Source: Lentibacillus sp. Marseille-P4043 (GTDB lineage Bacteria > Bacillota > Bacilli > Bacillales > Amphibacillaceae). Taken from it: 64,000 nt of DNA. The notes under the pieces are model-generated. The model saw only the letters and a list, made by a program, of their open reading frames with translations, was not told where the DNA came from and did not search any database. The stretch covers positions 3,532,499 to 3,596,498 of the forward strand of contig NZ_LT984884.1 of the NCBI RefSeq assembly GCF_900258515.1. Direction: 5' to 3'. The position numbers and the translations under genes are program-made. Shown here in pieces: positions 16,739 to 26,439 of this stretch; position 1 is the stretch's first letter; every line of letters starts with the position of its first letter.

Positions 16739-17686
16739 TTATTCGTCTTCAAATAAAGGTTTATAAAATTGGCGATTGTCCATAGCAAATAACCGCTCGG
16801 TAAATTCACCAGGTTTAACTTTCGATAGGGATCGATTTAGCATATTCATTTTGGCATCGATTAAATCAATGAGATGCAATATTTCTGCTTCTCGAACAAG
16901 TGGTGGTTTTGGACTTCCCCACTCTGCTTTGCCATGATGGCTTAAAACAAGATGCTGCAAAATCAGTACTTCTTCCCCTTCAATTTGCAATTCTTTCGCA
17001 ACATGACCAATTTCCTCAACCATCATCGGAATATGTCCAAGTAATTTTCCCTCAATTGTATATTTAGTCGTTACGACACCAGATAATTCCTTCAATTTAC
17101 CCAAGTCATGCAAAATAATCCCTGCGTATAGTAAATCTTTATTTACATCTGGGTACAATTTATGCACTTCTTTTGCTAGTGCCAGCATACTGACGATATG
17201 ATGTGCTAACCCTGAAACATATTCATGATGGTTTTTAGATGCTGCGGGATATGTCAACAATGCTTCCTGGTATTTTTTGATAAAAGCTCGTACAATTCGC
17301 TGCATTGCTGGATTTTTCATCTCAAAGACAGCCTCTGTAAGTTTCTCCATTAATTCACTTTTTGCAACAGGAGCCTTTTCAACAAATTGGGAAATTTGCA
17401 CACCATCCGTTGCTTGCGCGATACGAATCCCCATAATTTTCAATTGAGGTTTCCCGCGGAATTGATTGACTTCCCCATTTAATTTAATGATTTGTTCCGG
17501 TATATATAGTGTTTCATCCTCTTTTGACACATCCCACAGTTTTGCCTCAATTTCTCCTGTAGCGTCACGTAAAATTAGTGTGAGGAATGGCTTTCCATTA
17601 CTCGCAACACCCCTTGTCGCATCTTTAATGAGCATAAAGTCATCTACCGAGTCACCTATATTCGAATATCCTATACCTTTTGCCAT
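16739..17686 (-). CDS. yhaM: YhaM, 3'-5' exoribonuclease (OB fold + HD domain)
   Basis: A 315-residue enzyme. The N-terminal OB-type nucleic-acid-binding domain (about 15-95) contains [18 protein letters not shown], and the HD phosphohydrolase domain (about 155-285) contains [23 protein letters not shown] (the HD pair) and [10 protein letters not shown]. YhaM/CbfI-type nucleases trim RNA 3' ends, and also single-stranded DNA, using metal ions. The length and neighbours match B. subtilis yhaM. Start ATG with GGGGGAGG. Confidence 0.94.
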   Translation of the reverse strand: MAKGIGYSNIGDSVDDFMLIKDATRGVASNGKPFLTLILRDATGEIEAKLWDVSKEDETLYIPEQIIKLNGEVNQFRGKPQLKIMGIRIAQATDGVQISQFVEKAPVAKSELMEKLTEAVFEMKNPAMQRIVRAFIKKYQEALLTYPAASKNHHEYVSGLAHHIVSMLALAKEVHKLYPDVNKDLLYAGIILHDLGKLKELSGVVTTKYTIEGKLLGHIPMMVEEIGHVAKELQIEGEEVLILQHLVLSHHGKAEWGSPKPPLVREAEILHLIDLIDAKMNMLNRSLSKVKPGEFTERLFAMDNRQFYKPLFEDE

Positions 17687-17790
17687 CGTTCTTCCTCCCC
17701 CCTAGAAAAAAATCGGGATTCGCCTCGTCTATTGCAGGTGCCGAATTTTTTCTTATAAAATTTTATATGTCTTAACGTAAGGTCGCTTCT

Positions 17791-17992
17791 AAAGTTGTTT
17801 TTTACATAATAGATATAAAATGCGACGTAACTGCTGGGCTCTTTTCTATAAGTACGCGCATTTGCCGCCGTCCGGGATCGCTCCGGGTGGATGCTTTCCG
17901 GAACGGTGGGACAGCAATTTCTTAGTTACGTTGCAGTTTATATCAACTACGAAATTAAAAAGCAACAAACATTACGAAATGAGCCTAACGTA
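17791..17992. repeat. Composite repeat R1 (short, internally deleted form)
   Basis: It begins TTGTTTTTTACATAATAG...AAAATGCGACGTAACT and ends ...AGTTACG...AAAGCAACAAACATTACG. Its left half (CTGCTGGGCTC to GTGGATGCTTTCC) matches the reverse complement of the right end of R2 (23297-23875). Its right half (GGAACGGTGGGACAGC to CTTAGTTACG) matches the reverse complement of the left end of R2. R1 is therefore R2 in opposite orientation lacking the central 370 bp or so. It fills the gap between yhaM and the gbsR-type gene. Confidence 0.75.
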
Positions 17993-18070
17993 AAAAAGGA
18001 TTGACTTCAAACAGACGCCAGGCAATAGTTGCTAAAATCGTTTGCTTTACTGTCAATCCTTCCAGATTAT

Positions 18071-18622
18071 TTATTCACTATTTTTTGGAATGTAGTTGAA
18101 AATTTCGCCTGTTTCCATCACCCGGATGAACTTCATCAGCCACTTATAATAATTTTGTGCGTAGCGTAGCCGATCAATATCATCGTTAATTTTTATTTTT
18201 AATGACTCATCATTTGTTGCCTGTAAAATCTTTTCTAATTCTTCTACTGCTTCATCCGCTTCTTCAATATTCGTTTCCGTATGTTGCCGCCATCTGTTAC
18301 CAAACAAAGATGTAAATGATTTATACCAGTCATCTTCTGTTTGATATAAATCTTTGCGGATACCCTTTTTAAACGTTGATTCTACCATCTTCATCTCTGA
18401 AAGTGCTCGAACACCTGTTGACATACTTGTTTTACTCATTTTTAGAGCCTCTCGCATGTCATCCAACGTCAAGGGTTTCTCGGCAAAATACAACACGCCA
18501 TATAACCGTCCAACCGATGAAGTTATGCCATACAAATTCATATTTTTGGCGATAACCTGAATGAATTTTTCAATTGTTCCCTCGTACTTTTCCCAATCCT
18601 TTGATACCTGTTCCTCTGACAA
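18071..18622 (-). CDS. gbsR: GbsR-type transcriptional regulator (choline/betaine gene control family)
   Basis: About 183 residues, close to B. subtilis GbsR (180). The winged-helix domain has VLYFAEKPLTLDDMREALKMSKTSMSTGVRALSE and wing KKGIRKDLYQ; a long C-terminal helix pair (about 115-175) provides dimerisation. GbsR senses choline and represses choline uptake and gbsAB. No gbsAB or choline transporter is in the window, so the targets may be elsewhere. I start it at TTG 18622, because GGTGGAGGG sits 8 nt upstream of that codon, while an ATG 10 codons earlier has no ribosome site. The symbol is by family; it is a paralogue of the regulator at 13276. Confidence 0.8.
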   Translation of the reverse strand: MSEEQVSKDWEKYEGTIEKFIQVIAKNMNLYGITSSVGRLYGVLYFAEKPLTLDDMREALKMSKTSMSTGVRALSEMKMVESTFKKGIRKDLYQTEDDWYKSFTSLFGNRWRQHTETNIEEADEAVEELEKILQATNDESLKIKINDDIDRLRYAQNYYKWLMKFIRVMETGEIFNYIPKNSE

Positions 18623-18660
18623 TGGATTTCCCTCCACCTGGTTATTAATCATTAAAGTGC

Positions 18661-18815
18661 GTGTTCAAAAAGTTGCCAAATTAGAAGCAAGAAGGTCGAG
18701 GCGGCGTAGCTTTGAGCCCCGGAGTGTACATAAATAGGTACATGAGGAGGGGAAAAGCAAGCCAACGAAGAGATTCACCGCTTATTATTTGGTGATTTTT
18801 GAACAACCTCTTAAA
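18661..18815. repeat. Intergenic repeat type C, full copy
   Basis: A 150-bp segment starting GTGTTCAAAAAGTTGCC and ending TTTTTGAACAACCTCTTAAAG. The ends are imperfect inverted repeats (TTCAAAAA/TTTTTGAA, CCAAAT/ATTTGG). A central GC-rich part holds GAGGCGGCGTAGCTTTGAG and a TGTAC/GTACA hairpin. A collapsed copy with the same ends lies at 55525-55576. I recall similar sequences as common intergenic repeats in Bacillaceae. Confidence 0.6.
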
Positions 18816-18860
18816 GCATATAAAAATAACGATTATCTGGAAATAGTTTATCATTATTTA

Positions 18861-21827
18861 TCAAGAAATGCGAACAGTATTTTCTAAATGGACTATTTCT
18901 GTTTGATAAACAGTTTTGATTTGATCCTGTTTACATGTAAACAAAATAACTTGCTGATTTTTAGCAATCTCCGTTATTATTTCCATTATTCTTTCTGTCC
19001 TACATACATCAAAATGGACAAATACATCATCCATAATAAATGGTAGGTGATGTTTCTTACTCATTACCTCACTTATTGCAATTCGTAATGATACATACAA
19101 TTGATCAATGGTTCCTTGCGATAATTCTTTTACCATGTAGTGGATATCATTTACGGAGACAACTTGAAACAATTGTTTACCGGTTGGAGCTAGGACTTGT
19201 TTGTACGCATTATTTGTGATGGTGGCAAAGTAATCTGAAGCCTTCTCCATCACCCTGGTCACGTATTTATCCTGATAGTCCCGTTTTGTCTCCCTTAACA
19301 ACTCTTTCGCTGTTTTTAATACTGCCCAATTGCGAGTTATCGACTCCAACTGTTCTTTCTCCATGTTAAACCGATGCAATGTTTTGGAATACGTTTCAGA
19401 CATTTCCATATTTGCTAAATCAGCATTTAGGTCGGCCAACTGCTGGCGCTTGACATCCAAATCTGCTTCCAATTCTTCTATGGAAATGGCATGTTTCTCT
19501 CGTTTGGTTTCAAGTTCTTGTTCCTGGACTTCTTTATTAAAAGTTTCCCATTTTGTTTGTGAAAAAAAGACTGCCAACTGATTGTTTACATCAGCCAATT
19601 TTGCTAGAACATCTTGCTTTCCTTCCCATTGTGTCGCCTGCTGAAAAAACTCCTCCTCTGTTGTTACATTGGCTGCTTCATATAGCGATTCCTGTTTCTT
19701 TTCATAAACACGCATTTTTTGTTTTAGCGACTCCTGCGTCTTTATATTTTCCCTTATCCAGTCATCATATTGCTCAATCAATTCACGTTTATGTTGGTAA
19801 TCACTTACGAAAGTCTCAAGTATATCCAGTTGATCATTCATTTCATGTGACGATTCCCAATTTTTTTCCTGAAAAAACCTATTCATAGCAGATTGAAAAT
19901 CCTGTTGACTTTCATGCAGAGCCGAACATTGCCGATCTATTTCTTCTGTTTTCGCGTATTGCTTACGTACATCATGTAAAGCGTGATAGAATTGCGCCCA
20001 GTACGAGATGTCGATTTCTTTCAAAAATGGATAGATTTCATATTGTTCATTGATTTGTTGCTGTAGACGCGCTTCTTTGATATCCAATACATTTCTTCGT
20101 TCAGTTAGTTTTATAAATTGGACATCATTTTCCTTTATTTGATCATAGATCTTTTCTAATTCAGCTTCATTATCCTTTTGCATTGCCAGAAGACTTTCGG
20201 CCTTCTCATATTGAGCTTTTGTTATAACTGGGTGTGTTGCTGATGGCACTTCCTCACTTGTGAGCATCTGCTCAAGCTCATGAATCGATCGTTTCCCCCA
20301 TAGCCATTGGCCAATCCCGGCTACGACAAAAATAAATGTGATACCAAATAAACTGTTGTTTGAAAACAACCATCCAATTGCCCCACAAAGGATTGCTAGA
20401 ACTAAACTTGCGATCATCATGGTAATGCTAGATTTTTCCTTTTGTTTTTTTATCCTTTGCCATTTTTGCTGCTTTCGCTTGGTATCGTCCAGCATCGATT
20501 GTCTATATGTGTATTGGTTGTATTGGCGAACCATTTCAGTACATTCGCTAACATGCTGGTCCGTCAACAATTGCGAGTCTATTTCTTCCTGTTCTTTTTT
20601 TAATTCATTCCGTTGTTTCTCTGCTATTTGCTCCTCTTGTTCCAGCTGATCCGCTTCTAAACGGAACTGGTTTGTATTATTGGCAAGCTGATTCCATGTA
20701 CTTTCGATATGAAACGGCAGCGTTATTGCCGCTAGATCATCAATTGTAATCCCCACATTCAGTTGGTTTAACGCTGCTTCTATTTGCATGCTTACCTTTT
20801 TCTTGTCTTCGTAACATTTCTCCAGCTCTTTTTTTGCCTCTATGTAAGTTGTTGACTGTTCGAGTAGTTCTTTTGCTTGTTTGTAATCATCCCCTGTTGC
20901 TTGATCAGCTTTCAACTGTTGCTGGTTTTTTTGATATTTTTTTTGGTTTCCAATTAATACAGACTGCTCACTTTTCATTGGTAAAAGCTGTTCATTTAAT
21001 ACTTGCATCCGCTTTAATCCGTTTTCTGGAAAGGGAATGGAAGTAGGATATTCAGCCAATTGCTGTTCATAATGTCGATTCTGATGTAGAAGCGGTAATG
21101 CTTGCAACTGTTTTTCACTCGCAGATAGGTCCATTTTCTCCTGCTGTATATGGTCTTTTATATATTGAATTTCCGTTGTTAAACGATGTTCTGCTTCTTT
21201 TTTCTCTTGATAAGTTGCTTCATTTTTTTGATCCGTAACGAGAGAAGCAAACAAATCGTCAATCGTTGCAAGTTGCTGGTTTATGACTGGCTTTTTTCCA
21301 TATGGTTTAAAAAGATCGGCTAGTTGTGTGTCCAAACGCCTCTCGATCGCATAAATATTTTTCGACCCTGTCAAACCAATACTAAGCAAGACATCTCCCA
21401 GATCTTCCTCGTCCATCTCTTTTAGACCTGCTAAATCTGCCGCGGAAAACGAATAAATGGATTGGTAGGTTTGTTGCGTCATGCCGTTTAACCGTTCTTT
21501 CAACCAAGCTTCATCAAAATAGCGACCATCTGATGTATAACAAGCTGCAGCACCATTTCGTTTCTCATCAAACCGTTCGATTGTATATTCCCCAAATTCC
21601 TCATCAATGACGGTAAGCCTGCCACCCATTTTCGCACCCGTCTTAGGCCGATAAAACGCTCTTTTTTTAGGCGGCAATCCAAATAAAATAAATAAGATAA
21701 ACGTATGTAGTGTTGATTTTCCCGATTCATTTTCCCCATACAAACAAGTTAATTTGCTTGTTGAAAAATCAAACGAAGTATCATACCATTTTCCAAAACC
21801 ATCAATGGTCGCCCGAATTATTTTCAT
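18861..21827 (-). CDS. yhaN: YhaN (SbcE-type), SMC/Rad50-like AAA ATPase with internal membrane hairpin
   Basis: About 988 residues. Walker A GENESGKST lies at about residue 31-39, with a D-loop/Walker B MDDVFVHFD near the C-terminus. Signature-like LSQGTIDQLYVSLRIA precedes it, with long coiled coils (about 190-460 and 530-880) in between. Two hydrophobic segments in the middle (about 463-510; IASLVLAILCGAIGWLF and FIFVVAGIGQWLW) are typical of this SbcE/YhaN group and unlike SbcC. It pairs with the nuclease YhaO in DNA double-strand break processing. The start is the ATG at 21827, one base after the yhaO stop, with GGAGGT upstream. A GTG three codons earlier overlaps that ribosome site and is less likely. 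Confidence 0.9.
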   Translation of the reverse strand: MKIIRATIDGFGKWYDTSFDFSTSKLTCLYGENESGKSTLHTFILFILFGLPPKKRAFYRPKTGAKMGGRLTVIDEEFGEYTIERFDEKRNGAAACYTSDGRYFDEAWLKERLNGMTQQTYQSIYSFSAADLAGLKEMDEEDLGDVLLSIGLTGSKNIYAIERRLDTQLADLFKPYGKKPVINQQLATIDDLFASLVTDQKNEATYQEKKEAEHRLTTEIQYIKDHIQQEKMDLSASEKQLQALPLLHQNRHYEQQLAEYPTSIPFPENGLKRMQVLNEQLLPMKSEQSVLIGNQKKYQKNQQQLKADQATGDDYKQAKELLEQSTTYIEAKKELEKCYEDKKKVSMQIEAALNQLNVGITIDDLAAITLPFHIESTWNQLANNTNQFRLEADQLEQEEQIAEKQRNELKKEQEEIDSQLLTDQHVSECTEMVRQYNQYTYRQSMLDDTKRKQQKWQRIKKQKEKSSITMMIASLVLAILCGAIGWLFSNNSLFGITFIFVVAGIGQWLWGKRSIHELEQMLTSEEVPSATHPVITKAQYEKAESLLAMQKDNEAELEKIYDQIKENDVQFIKLTERRNVLDIKEARLQQQINEQYEIYPFLKEIDISYWAQFYHALHDVRKQYAKTEEIDRQCSALHESQQDFQSAMNRFFQEKNWESSHEMNDQLDILETFVSDYQHKRELIEQYDDWIRENIKTQESLKQKMRVYEKKQESLYEAANVTTEEEFFQQATQWEGKQDVLAKLADVNNQLAVFFSQTKWETFNKEVQEQELETKREKHAISIEELEADLDVKRQQLADLNADLANMEMSETYSKTLHRFNMEKEQLESITRNWAVLKTAKELLRETKRDYQDKYVTRVMEKASDYFATITNNAYKQVLAPTGKQLFQVVSVNDIHYMVKELSQGTIDQLYVSLRIAISEVMSKKHHLPFIMDDVFVHFDVCRTERIMEIITEIAKNQQVILFTCKQDQIKTVYQTEIVHLENTVRIS

Positions 21828-21828
21828 C

Positions 21829-23070
21829 CTATTCACCTCCGTTATACAAAAGCTCTCTCATAAGGTATTGTTGTGCTTCGTTTTTTATCGTTTCCTGCTC
21901 TTCATCTGAAAGACTTGGCAAATATTTGCGAGCTTGTTTATGCTGATACAATTCTTTCATAAAAGGTTGTATCGATGCTTCCTCCGCATGTCGTACAAGT
22001 TCGCCAAGAAAATGCTCACCTTTTGCCAGCGTTGTATCTGCTAAAGAAGTTGTTATATTGATTATACATGTATAAATGTAGAACCAGTTCGTTTGCTGAC
22101 GGGCTGATTCATTTAGCAGTTCAACGATATCGGTTAGAATTCCATCCGTTTCCCATTGTTGGTGTTCGGGGTTCGTACTGGTTAACGTTAGCGAGACTAA
22201 GATCGGGCCCAAATTATGATATTGTTCAACGAGTGCATGTTGAATAGCAATCTCCAATTGATGGGGCTGATCACATTCAGATATATCAACAGACACGTTT
22301 TCAAAACAAAGTGCCTGTAATGGAATAAACGATGTTGTTGCTGCTCCCACTTCATTCAATACTACATGGTAGCAACCTTTTTCACCCGATTCTTTACGGT
22401 TGCGCCCCTGAATATTACCAGGGTAGATAATTGGTGGATTTACCGACAAAATTTCGCGCTTGTGTATATGTCCTAATGCCCAATAATCAAAATGTTGTTT
22501 GCTTAAATCAGACAGTTGAAACGGTGCATACACATCATGTTCTGTATTACTTTGCAAACTCCCATGTAACATCGCAATATGAAATGGGATGGCATCATTT
22601 AACTCCGGAAACTCTATTGCTTTGTTATCATGGACGGCTCGATTTTCATAACTAAATCCATAAATTGATGCTAGCGTCTCTCCATTTTGTTCATATAGAA
22701 AATGTTGAATGGTTTCCTGTTGGAAGGTAAATACGTTCTCTGGGTATGTAATTGGATAATGGTTTCCATTTAGATAATCATGATTGCCATAAGAAAGATA
22801 GACATAAATATGGTGACGTTTTAATTTTTCAAATGCGTCACGGAGGTGAATTTGCCCTTTTAAGCTTTGCTTTTCATTATCAAATAAATCACCAACAAGC
22901 AGAACAAAGTTAACCTGTTTATTAATTGCCACATTTACTAATCGATCCAGGGCAATAAATGTACTTTCCTGAACTTCTTTAAAAATCTCCTCAGGTATCC
23001 GGGCTAATCCTTTAAACGGACTATCTAAATGAAGATCAGCAGCATGCAGGAAAGAGATTTGCTTCGACAT
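21829..23070 (-). CDS. yhaO: YhaO, SbcD/Mre11-like DNA repair exonuclease
   Basis: A 413-residue calcineurin-like metallophosphoesterase. The metal-binding motifs are in order: ADLHLDSPF (about 10-18), LVGDLFDNE (about 58-66), YGNHDY (about 93-98), MLHGS (about 167) and ALGHIHKRE (about 205). A C-terminal dimerisation/cap region follows. Together with YhaN (1-nt gap, TAGGATG) it forms an SbcCD/Mre11-Rad50-like complex that degrades DNA ends. Start ATG preceded by GGTGGTGG. The upstream 1-kb gap carries repeat R2, so the promoter should lie within about 220 nt of the start. Confidence 0.93.
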   Translation of the reverse strand: MSKQISFLHAADLHLDSPFKGLARIPEEIFKEVQESTFIALDRLVNVAINKQVNFVLLVGDLFDNEKQSLKGQIHLRDAFEKLKRHHIYVYLSYGNHDYLNGNHYPITYPENVFTFQQETIQHFLYEQNGETLASIYGFSYENRAVHDNKAIEFPELNDAIPFHIAMLHGSLQSNTEHDVYAPFQLSDLSKQHFDYWALGHIHKREILSVNPPIIYPGNIQGRNRKESGEKGCYHVVLNEVGAATTSFIPLQALCFENVSVDISECDQPHQLEIAIQHALVEQYHNLGPILVSLTLTSTNPEHQQWETDGILTDIVELLNESARQQTNWFYIYTCIINITTSLADTTLAKGEHFLGELVRHAEEASIQPFMKELYQHKQARKYLPSLSDEEQETIKNEAQQYLMRELLYNGGE

Positions 23071-23296
23071 TGTCTTCCACCACCTTTTACGTCTATTCTA
23101 TCAAAGGTTTGAAACGAATGCACGTTCTGGAAGAAAATTAAAGAAGGATTATTTTCAGCATTAATCCGTTCTCTTTTTTATTAAAATTAGGATTATATAT
23201 TAGTAATACTTGGACAATTGACTATTGCTGATTCGGATTTTGAAAAGTTTGGTCCTACTGAATAGAACCAAGCTTTTAATCAATTGCTGTTTCTGA
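23071..23296. other. Upstream region of yhaO, no gene seen
   Basis: AT-rich sequence that must hold the yhaON promoter. I see no strong consensus, RNA structure or reading frame. Confidence 0.3.
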
Positions 23297-23875
23297 AAAA
23301 ATATTGTTTTTTTTACACAATAGATAGAAAATGCGACGTAACTAAGAAATTGCTGTCCCACCGTTCCGGAAATACACTACGCTTTCCGCGGGCGGCTGCT
23401 GAGCCTCCTCAAGCTATCGCTTTCCGGGGTCTCACCTAGGCCTCTCTTCCCGCAGGAGTCTCCGTGTATTTCCTCCACTTATATTGTATTTCCTACCAGT
23501 AATTATAGGTGTATGTGTTCTATCAAGTTACATCCTACCACTTTACTAGTCCGGGGGAGTGAAGGGTGGTGACTCCTCGAAAAAGAAAGGCCCTTTTTCT
23601 CACGAAGATGTATCGCTGACGTAGCCTTCCTTGTCCTGCGGGAACAATGGTTTTCGGTGGGGCGAGTTAGCGCAGCCCCAGCACGAGTCTGAAGACCCCG
23701 CAGCGGCGGTTTTCCGCGAGGAGGCTGAGGCCGTGCCCGCAGAAAGCATCCACCCGGAGCGATCCCGGACGGTGGGAAATGCGCGTACTTATAGAAAAGA
23801 GCCCAGCAGTTATGTCGCATTTTATATCAACTGCGACATAAAAAGGAATAAACATTACGAAAATAGACTTATTTT
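23297..23875. repeat. Composite palindromic repeat R2 (two hairpin units between shared ends)
   Basis: Outer ends: TTGTTTTTTTTACACAATAG followed by AAAATGCGACGTAACT on the left, and AGTTATGTCGCATTTT...GGAATAAACATTACG on the right. The TATAAAATGCGACrTAACT parts form terminal inverted repeats. Inside are unit U3 (23368-23473; arms GGAAATACAC/GTGTATTTCC) and unit U5 (about 23565-23760; arms GGGTGG/CCACCC), each with the GC-rich core GACTCCTGCGGG...CCCCGC...GAGGAGGCT...GCGGAAAGC. Unit U5 carries an extra 57-bp insertion (23578-23634) flanked by CCT. It is colinear with R3 (54811-55365) in reverse orientation. Short open frames here are by-products of the GC-rich composition. Confidence 0.75.
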
Positions 23876-24043
23876 GTGTGGGATTTGCATGAGATTTTTA
23901 TTATTAAAATGGCTGAAACCTTGGTGGGAAGACATATATCAGATGTTCCTAACGTTGCGATATATATTGTTATTAATGTGATAGTGAAGGCTATTTTGCA
24001 ATTCAAAAGCTCAAAAACAGCATTTTAATAGAAAAGCCAAAAG
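23876..24043. other. Spacer after R2, no gene seen
   Basis: AT-rich spacer leading to the yhaP terminator; no ribosome-site-supported frame. Confidence 0.3.
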
Positions 24044-24070
24044 AAAAGACCACAACTCGTGGCCTTTTTT
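24044..24070 (-). terminator. Terminator of the yhaQP operon
   Basis: On the minus strand AAAAGGCCAC/GTGGTCTTTT around a 5-nt loop, followed by a T-rich run. Confidence 0.85.
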
Positions 24071-24077
24071 AAAAACA

Positions 24078-25328
24078 TTATTCTTTTTTCGATAATTGAA
24101 TTGCCCGTTTAAAATCTTTCAACGAACTTGACTTGCCGTACATTAGCACGCCACCTTTGTATACGCGTGCGCCGATAATTGCAAACAAAATAATGGTTAC
24201 AACTAATATGCCTAATGATAATGCCACTTCCCATGCTGGTACATCTAACATTCCGACACGTAAAAACATAAGCATTGGACTGAAAAATGGAATGTATGAA
24301 CTAATTTTAACAAAACTTGCATCAGGTACGTTTAATCCATACATTGCAATCATAAAGGCAGCAACAATTAGAAACATCATTGGCATCATCAATTGCTGCA
24401 CATCTTCTATTCTACTCACAAGTGATCCAAGCATAGCAGCTAGCGTCGCGTACAACAAGTATCCCAACACGAAAAATACAATCGCATAAATGAACAAGGA
24501 TATAGACGCTCCTTCAATCCCAAAGTAGGAGAATATACCTCCTGTTAATTCATCCTGCTTAGCCGAGATCATCGCATACCCTACGCCGATAATTAAAATA
24601 ATTTGTGTCATTCCCAATAATGCGATACCAATAATTTTCGCGAACATCTGCGTTACTGGAGAAACACTAGAAATTAAAATTTCCATTACACGAGACGATT
24701 TTTCCGTGGCTACATCTTGGGCAATCATTTGTCCATATACCATTACAGTTATATACAATAAAAATAACATGACATATACAATTCCACGTGCCTGGCTAAG
24801 CTCCTCACCTGTTTTGGCACTTTTATCCAAAGCAACCGTATCAAACGTAACTGGTGCATATATTTCTGCTAGTTTCGCCTGGTCAATCCCTGCTTGTTGT
24901 GTTGCAACAGAAATTTTCAACTGTTGCAACTGCTGTTCAATTGTTGATTGTTCGCCTGTTTCTGTAATCGTATTCGCATAATACGTTGCTTCTGGTAATT
25001 GATCTTCATTTAATGTTAACGTGATTAGTGCTTGATACGTTTCATCCTGAACAGCATCTTTTGCTTCTTGCTCTGATCCATCAAAAGCAACTAGCTTCAT
25101 ATCATCATTTGCATTTTCCGTACTCTCTTTTAACGGTTCAAACAATTGACCGGATTCATCTAAGACAGCGATTTCATCAGCACTATCATCAGAGAATATA
25201 TCCATAATCGATTGGAAGTTTGCAATTGCGAAAATAAAAAGTAAGGAAATGATGGTACTGATTAAAAATGATTTTGTTTTAAACCTCGACATATACGTAT
25301 GAGATAATATAATCCAAAATTTATTCAT
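24078..25328 (-). CDS. yhaP: YhaP, NatB-like ABC exporter permease
   Basis: About 416 residues (B. subtilis YhaP is 419). One N-terminal membrane helix (about 15-38) is followed by an extracellular domain (about 40-175). A membrane bundle then follows: IVYVMLFLLYITVMVYGQMI, ILLIGV-type segments, FVLGYLLYATLAAMLGSL and others to about 395. This is the ABC-2 permease plan of NatB/YhaP, proteins linked to sodium or drug export; the substrate is not known. The start is the ATG at 25326-25328, which overlaps the end of yhaQ (TATGAATAA), so translation is coupled. An upstream longer reading would lie wholly inside yhaQ. Confidence 0.88.
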   Translation of the reverse strand: MNKFWIILSHTYMSRFKTKSFLISTIISLLFIFAIANFQSIMDIFSDDSADEIAVLDESGQLFEPLKESTENANDDMKLVAFDGSEQEAKDAVQDETYQALITLTLNEDQLPEATYYANTITETGEQSTIEQQLQQLKISVATQQAGIDQAKLAEIYAPVTFDTVALDKSAKTGEELSQARGIVYVMLFLLYITVMVYGQMIAQDVATEKSSRVMEILISSVSPVTQMFAKIIGIALLGMTQIILIIGVGYAMISAKQDELTGGIFSYFGIEGASISLFIYAIVFFVLGYLLYATLAAMLGSLVSRIEDVQQLMMPMMFLIVAAFMIAMYGLNVPDASFVKISSYIPFFSPMLMFLRVGMLDVPAWEVALSLGILVVTIILFAIIGARVYKGGVLMYGKSSSLKDFKRAIQLSKKE

Positions 25329-26220
25329 ATGAGGCACCCACTTTCTCAATGAAAATGTCATTCAAAGATGGTTCCTCAAGGTCAAATTTTCGTATGAATC
25401 CTTTCCCCTGCAACGCTTCAAAGATGGTTTGGGATACCGCTTCATTTTCAATTTGCAGTTCGCACCCATCCATTATCGACTTATATTGCACAACACCGGG
25501 ATGATTCTGTAAAAACTCTAGAGAAAAATCAGCATGCACAATCAAATTTTTCTTACCAAATGACTGTTTTATTTCCCGCAGTGACCCTTGAACAACCTGC
25601 TTTCCCTTATGAAGGATACATAAATGTTCACATAATTCCTCAACATGTTCCATTCGATGTGACGAAAAAACAATCGATGTTCCTTGTTCTTTTAGCTCCA
25701 CTACAGCCTTTTTTAGCATTTCAACATTTATTGGATCAAGCCCTGAAAAAGGCTCATCCAAAATAAGCAGCTTTGGCTTATGAAGTACCGCGGAGATAAA
25801 TTGAATTTTTTGCTGATTCCCTTTTGATAATTCCTCAACCTTTTTGTCCATATACTCTGGTACTTTAAATCGATCCAGCCATTCTGCTAATTCGGTCACT
25901 GCCTCATCTTTTGTCATCCCGCGTAATTTTCCAAGATAGATGATTTGATCCCTTACTTTTAACTTCGGGTATAAACCTCTTTCTTCCGGTAAATAGCCGA
26001 TTAGATGGCTTTTATTATAGCCAATTGACTCGCCGTTCCAGGAAATATCCCCTTCCGAAATGTCTAACAATCCAAGAATCATCCGGAATGTGGTTGTTTT
26101 CCCCGCACCATTTCCCCCTAGAAATCCGTACATTTCTTTTTCTGGGATTTCCAATGACAGGTGGTCAACTGCGGTGTGGTTACCAAACCGTTTTGTTACA
26201 TTTTTTAATGTTAATGTCAA
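25321..26220 (-). CDS. yhaQ: YhaQ, NatA-like ABC ATPase
   Basis: A 299-residue ATPase: Walker A GGNGAGKTT at about residues 35-43, Q-loop YLPEERGLY, signature LSKGNQQKIQF, Walker B LLILDEPFSGLDP, H-loop SSHRMEHVEELC, and a C-terminal regulatory domain of about 80 residues. This fits the DrrA/NatA branch with LSKGNQQ signature. It couples ATP hydrolysis to the membrane partner YhaP. First gene of the yhaQ-yhaP operon. Confidence 0.92.
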   Translation of the reverse strand: MTLTLKNVTKRFGNHTAVDHLSLEIPEKEMYGFLGGNGAGKTTTFRMILGLLDISEGDISWNGESIGYNKSHLIGYLPEERGLYPKLKVRDQIIYLGKLRGMTKDEAVTELAEWLDRFKVPEYMDKKVEELSKGNQQKIQFISAVLHKPKLLILDEPFSGLDPINVEMLKKAVVELKEQGTSIVFSSHRMEHVEELCEHLCILHKGKQVVQGSLREIKQSFGKKNLIVHADFSLEFLQNHPGVVQYKSIMDGCELQIENEAVSQTIFEALQGKGFIRKFDLEEPSLNDIFIEKVGASYE

Positions 26221-26439
26221 GTTACTCTCTCCCTTCCCATTACAGTGTTACGTTTCGTGCGCTTAATTGTTTCAACATTTCTTAACTTTGTTTTTTTTAA
26301 GTCAAGTTGCTTCACAAAGAGTTTACTGTATATTTGGTCCTTTGTGAAGTATTACTTTATAAATTTCTCCGTCTTAGCAGGATTTTGGTGATTTGTATCG
26401 AATATTGTATGTAATGTGACTTCAGGAGGTATCAGAAAA

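Noticed and set aside
23503..23981. Open frames on both strands inside R2
   Set aside because: They follow the GC-rich palindromic repeat, lack ribosome sites and match the equivalent reading in R3 only because the DNA is repeated.
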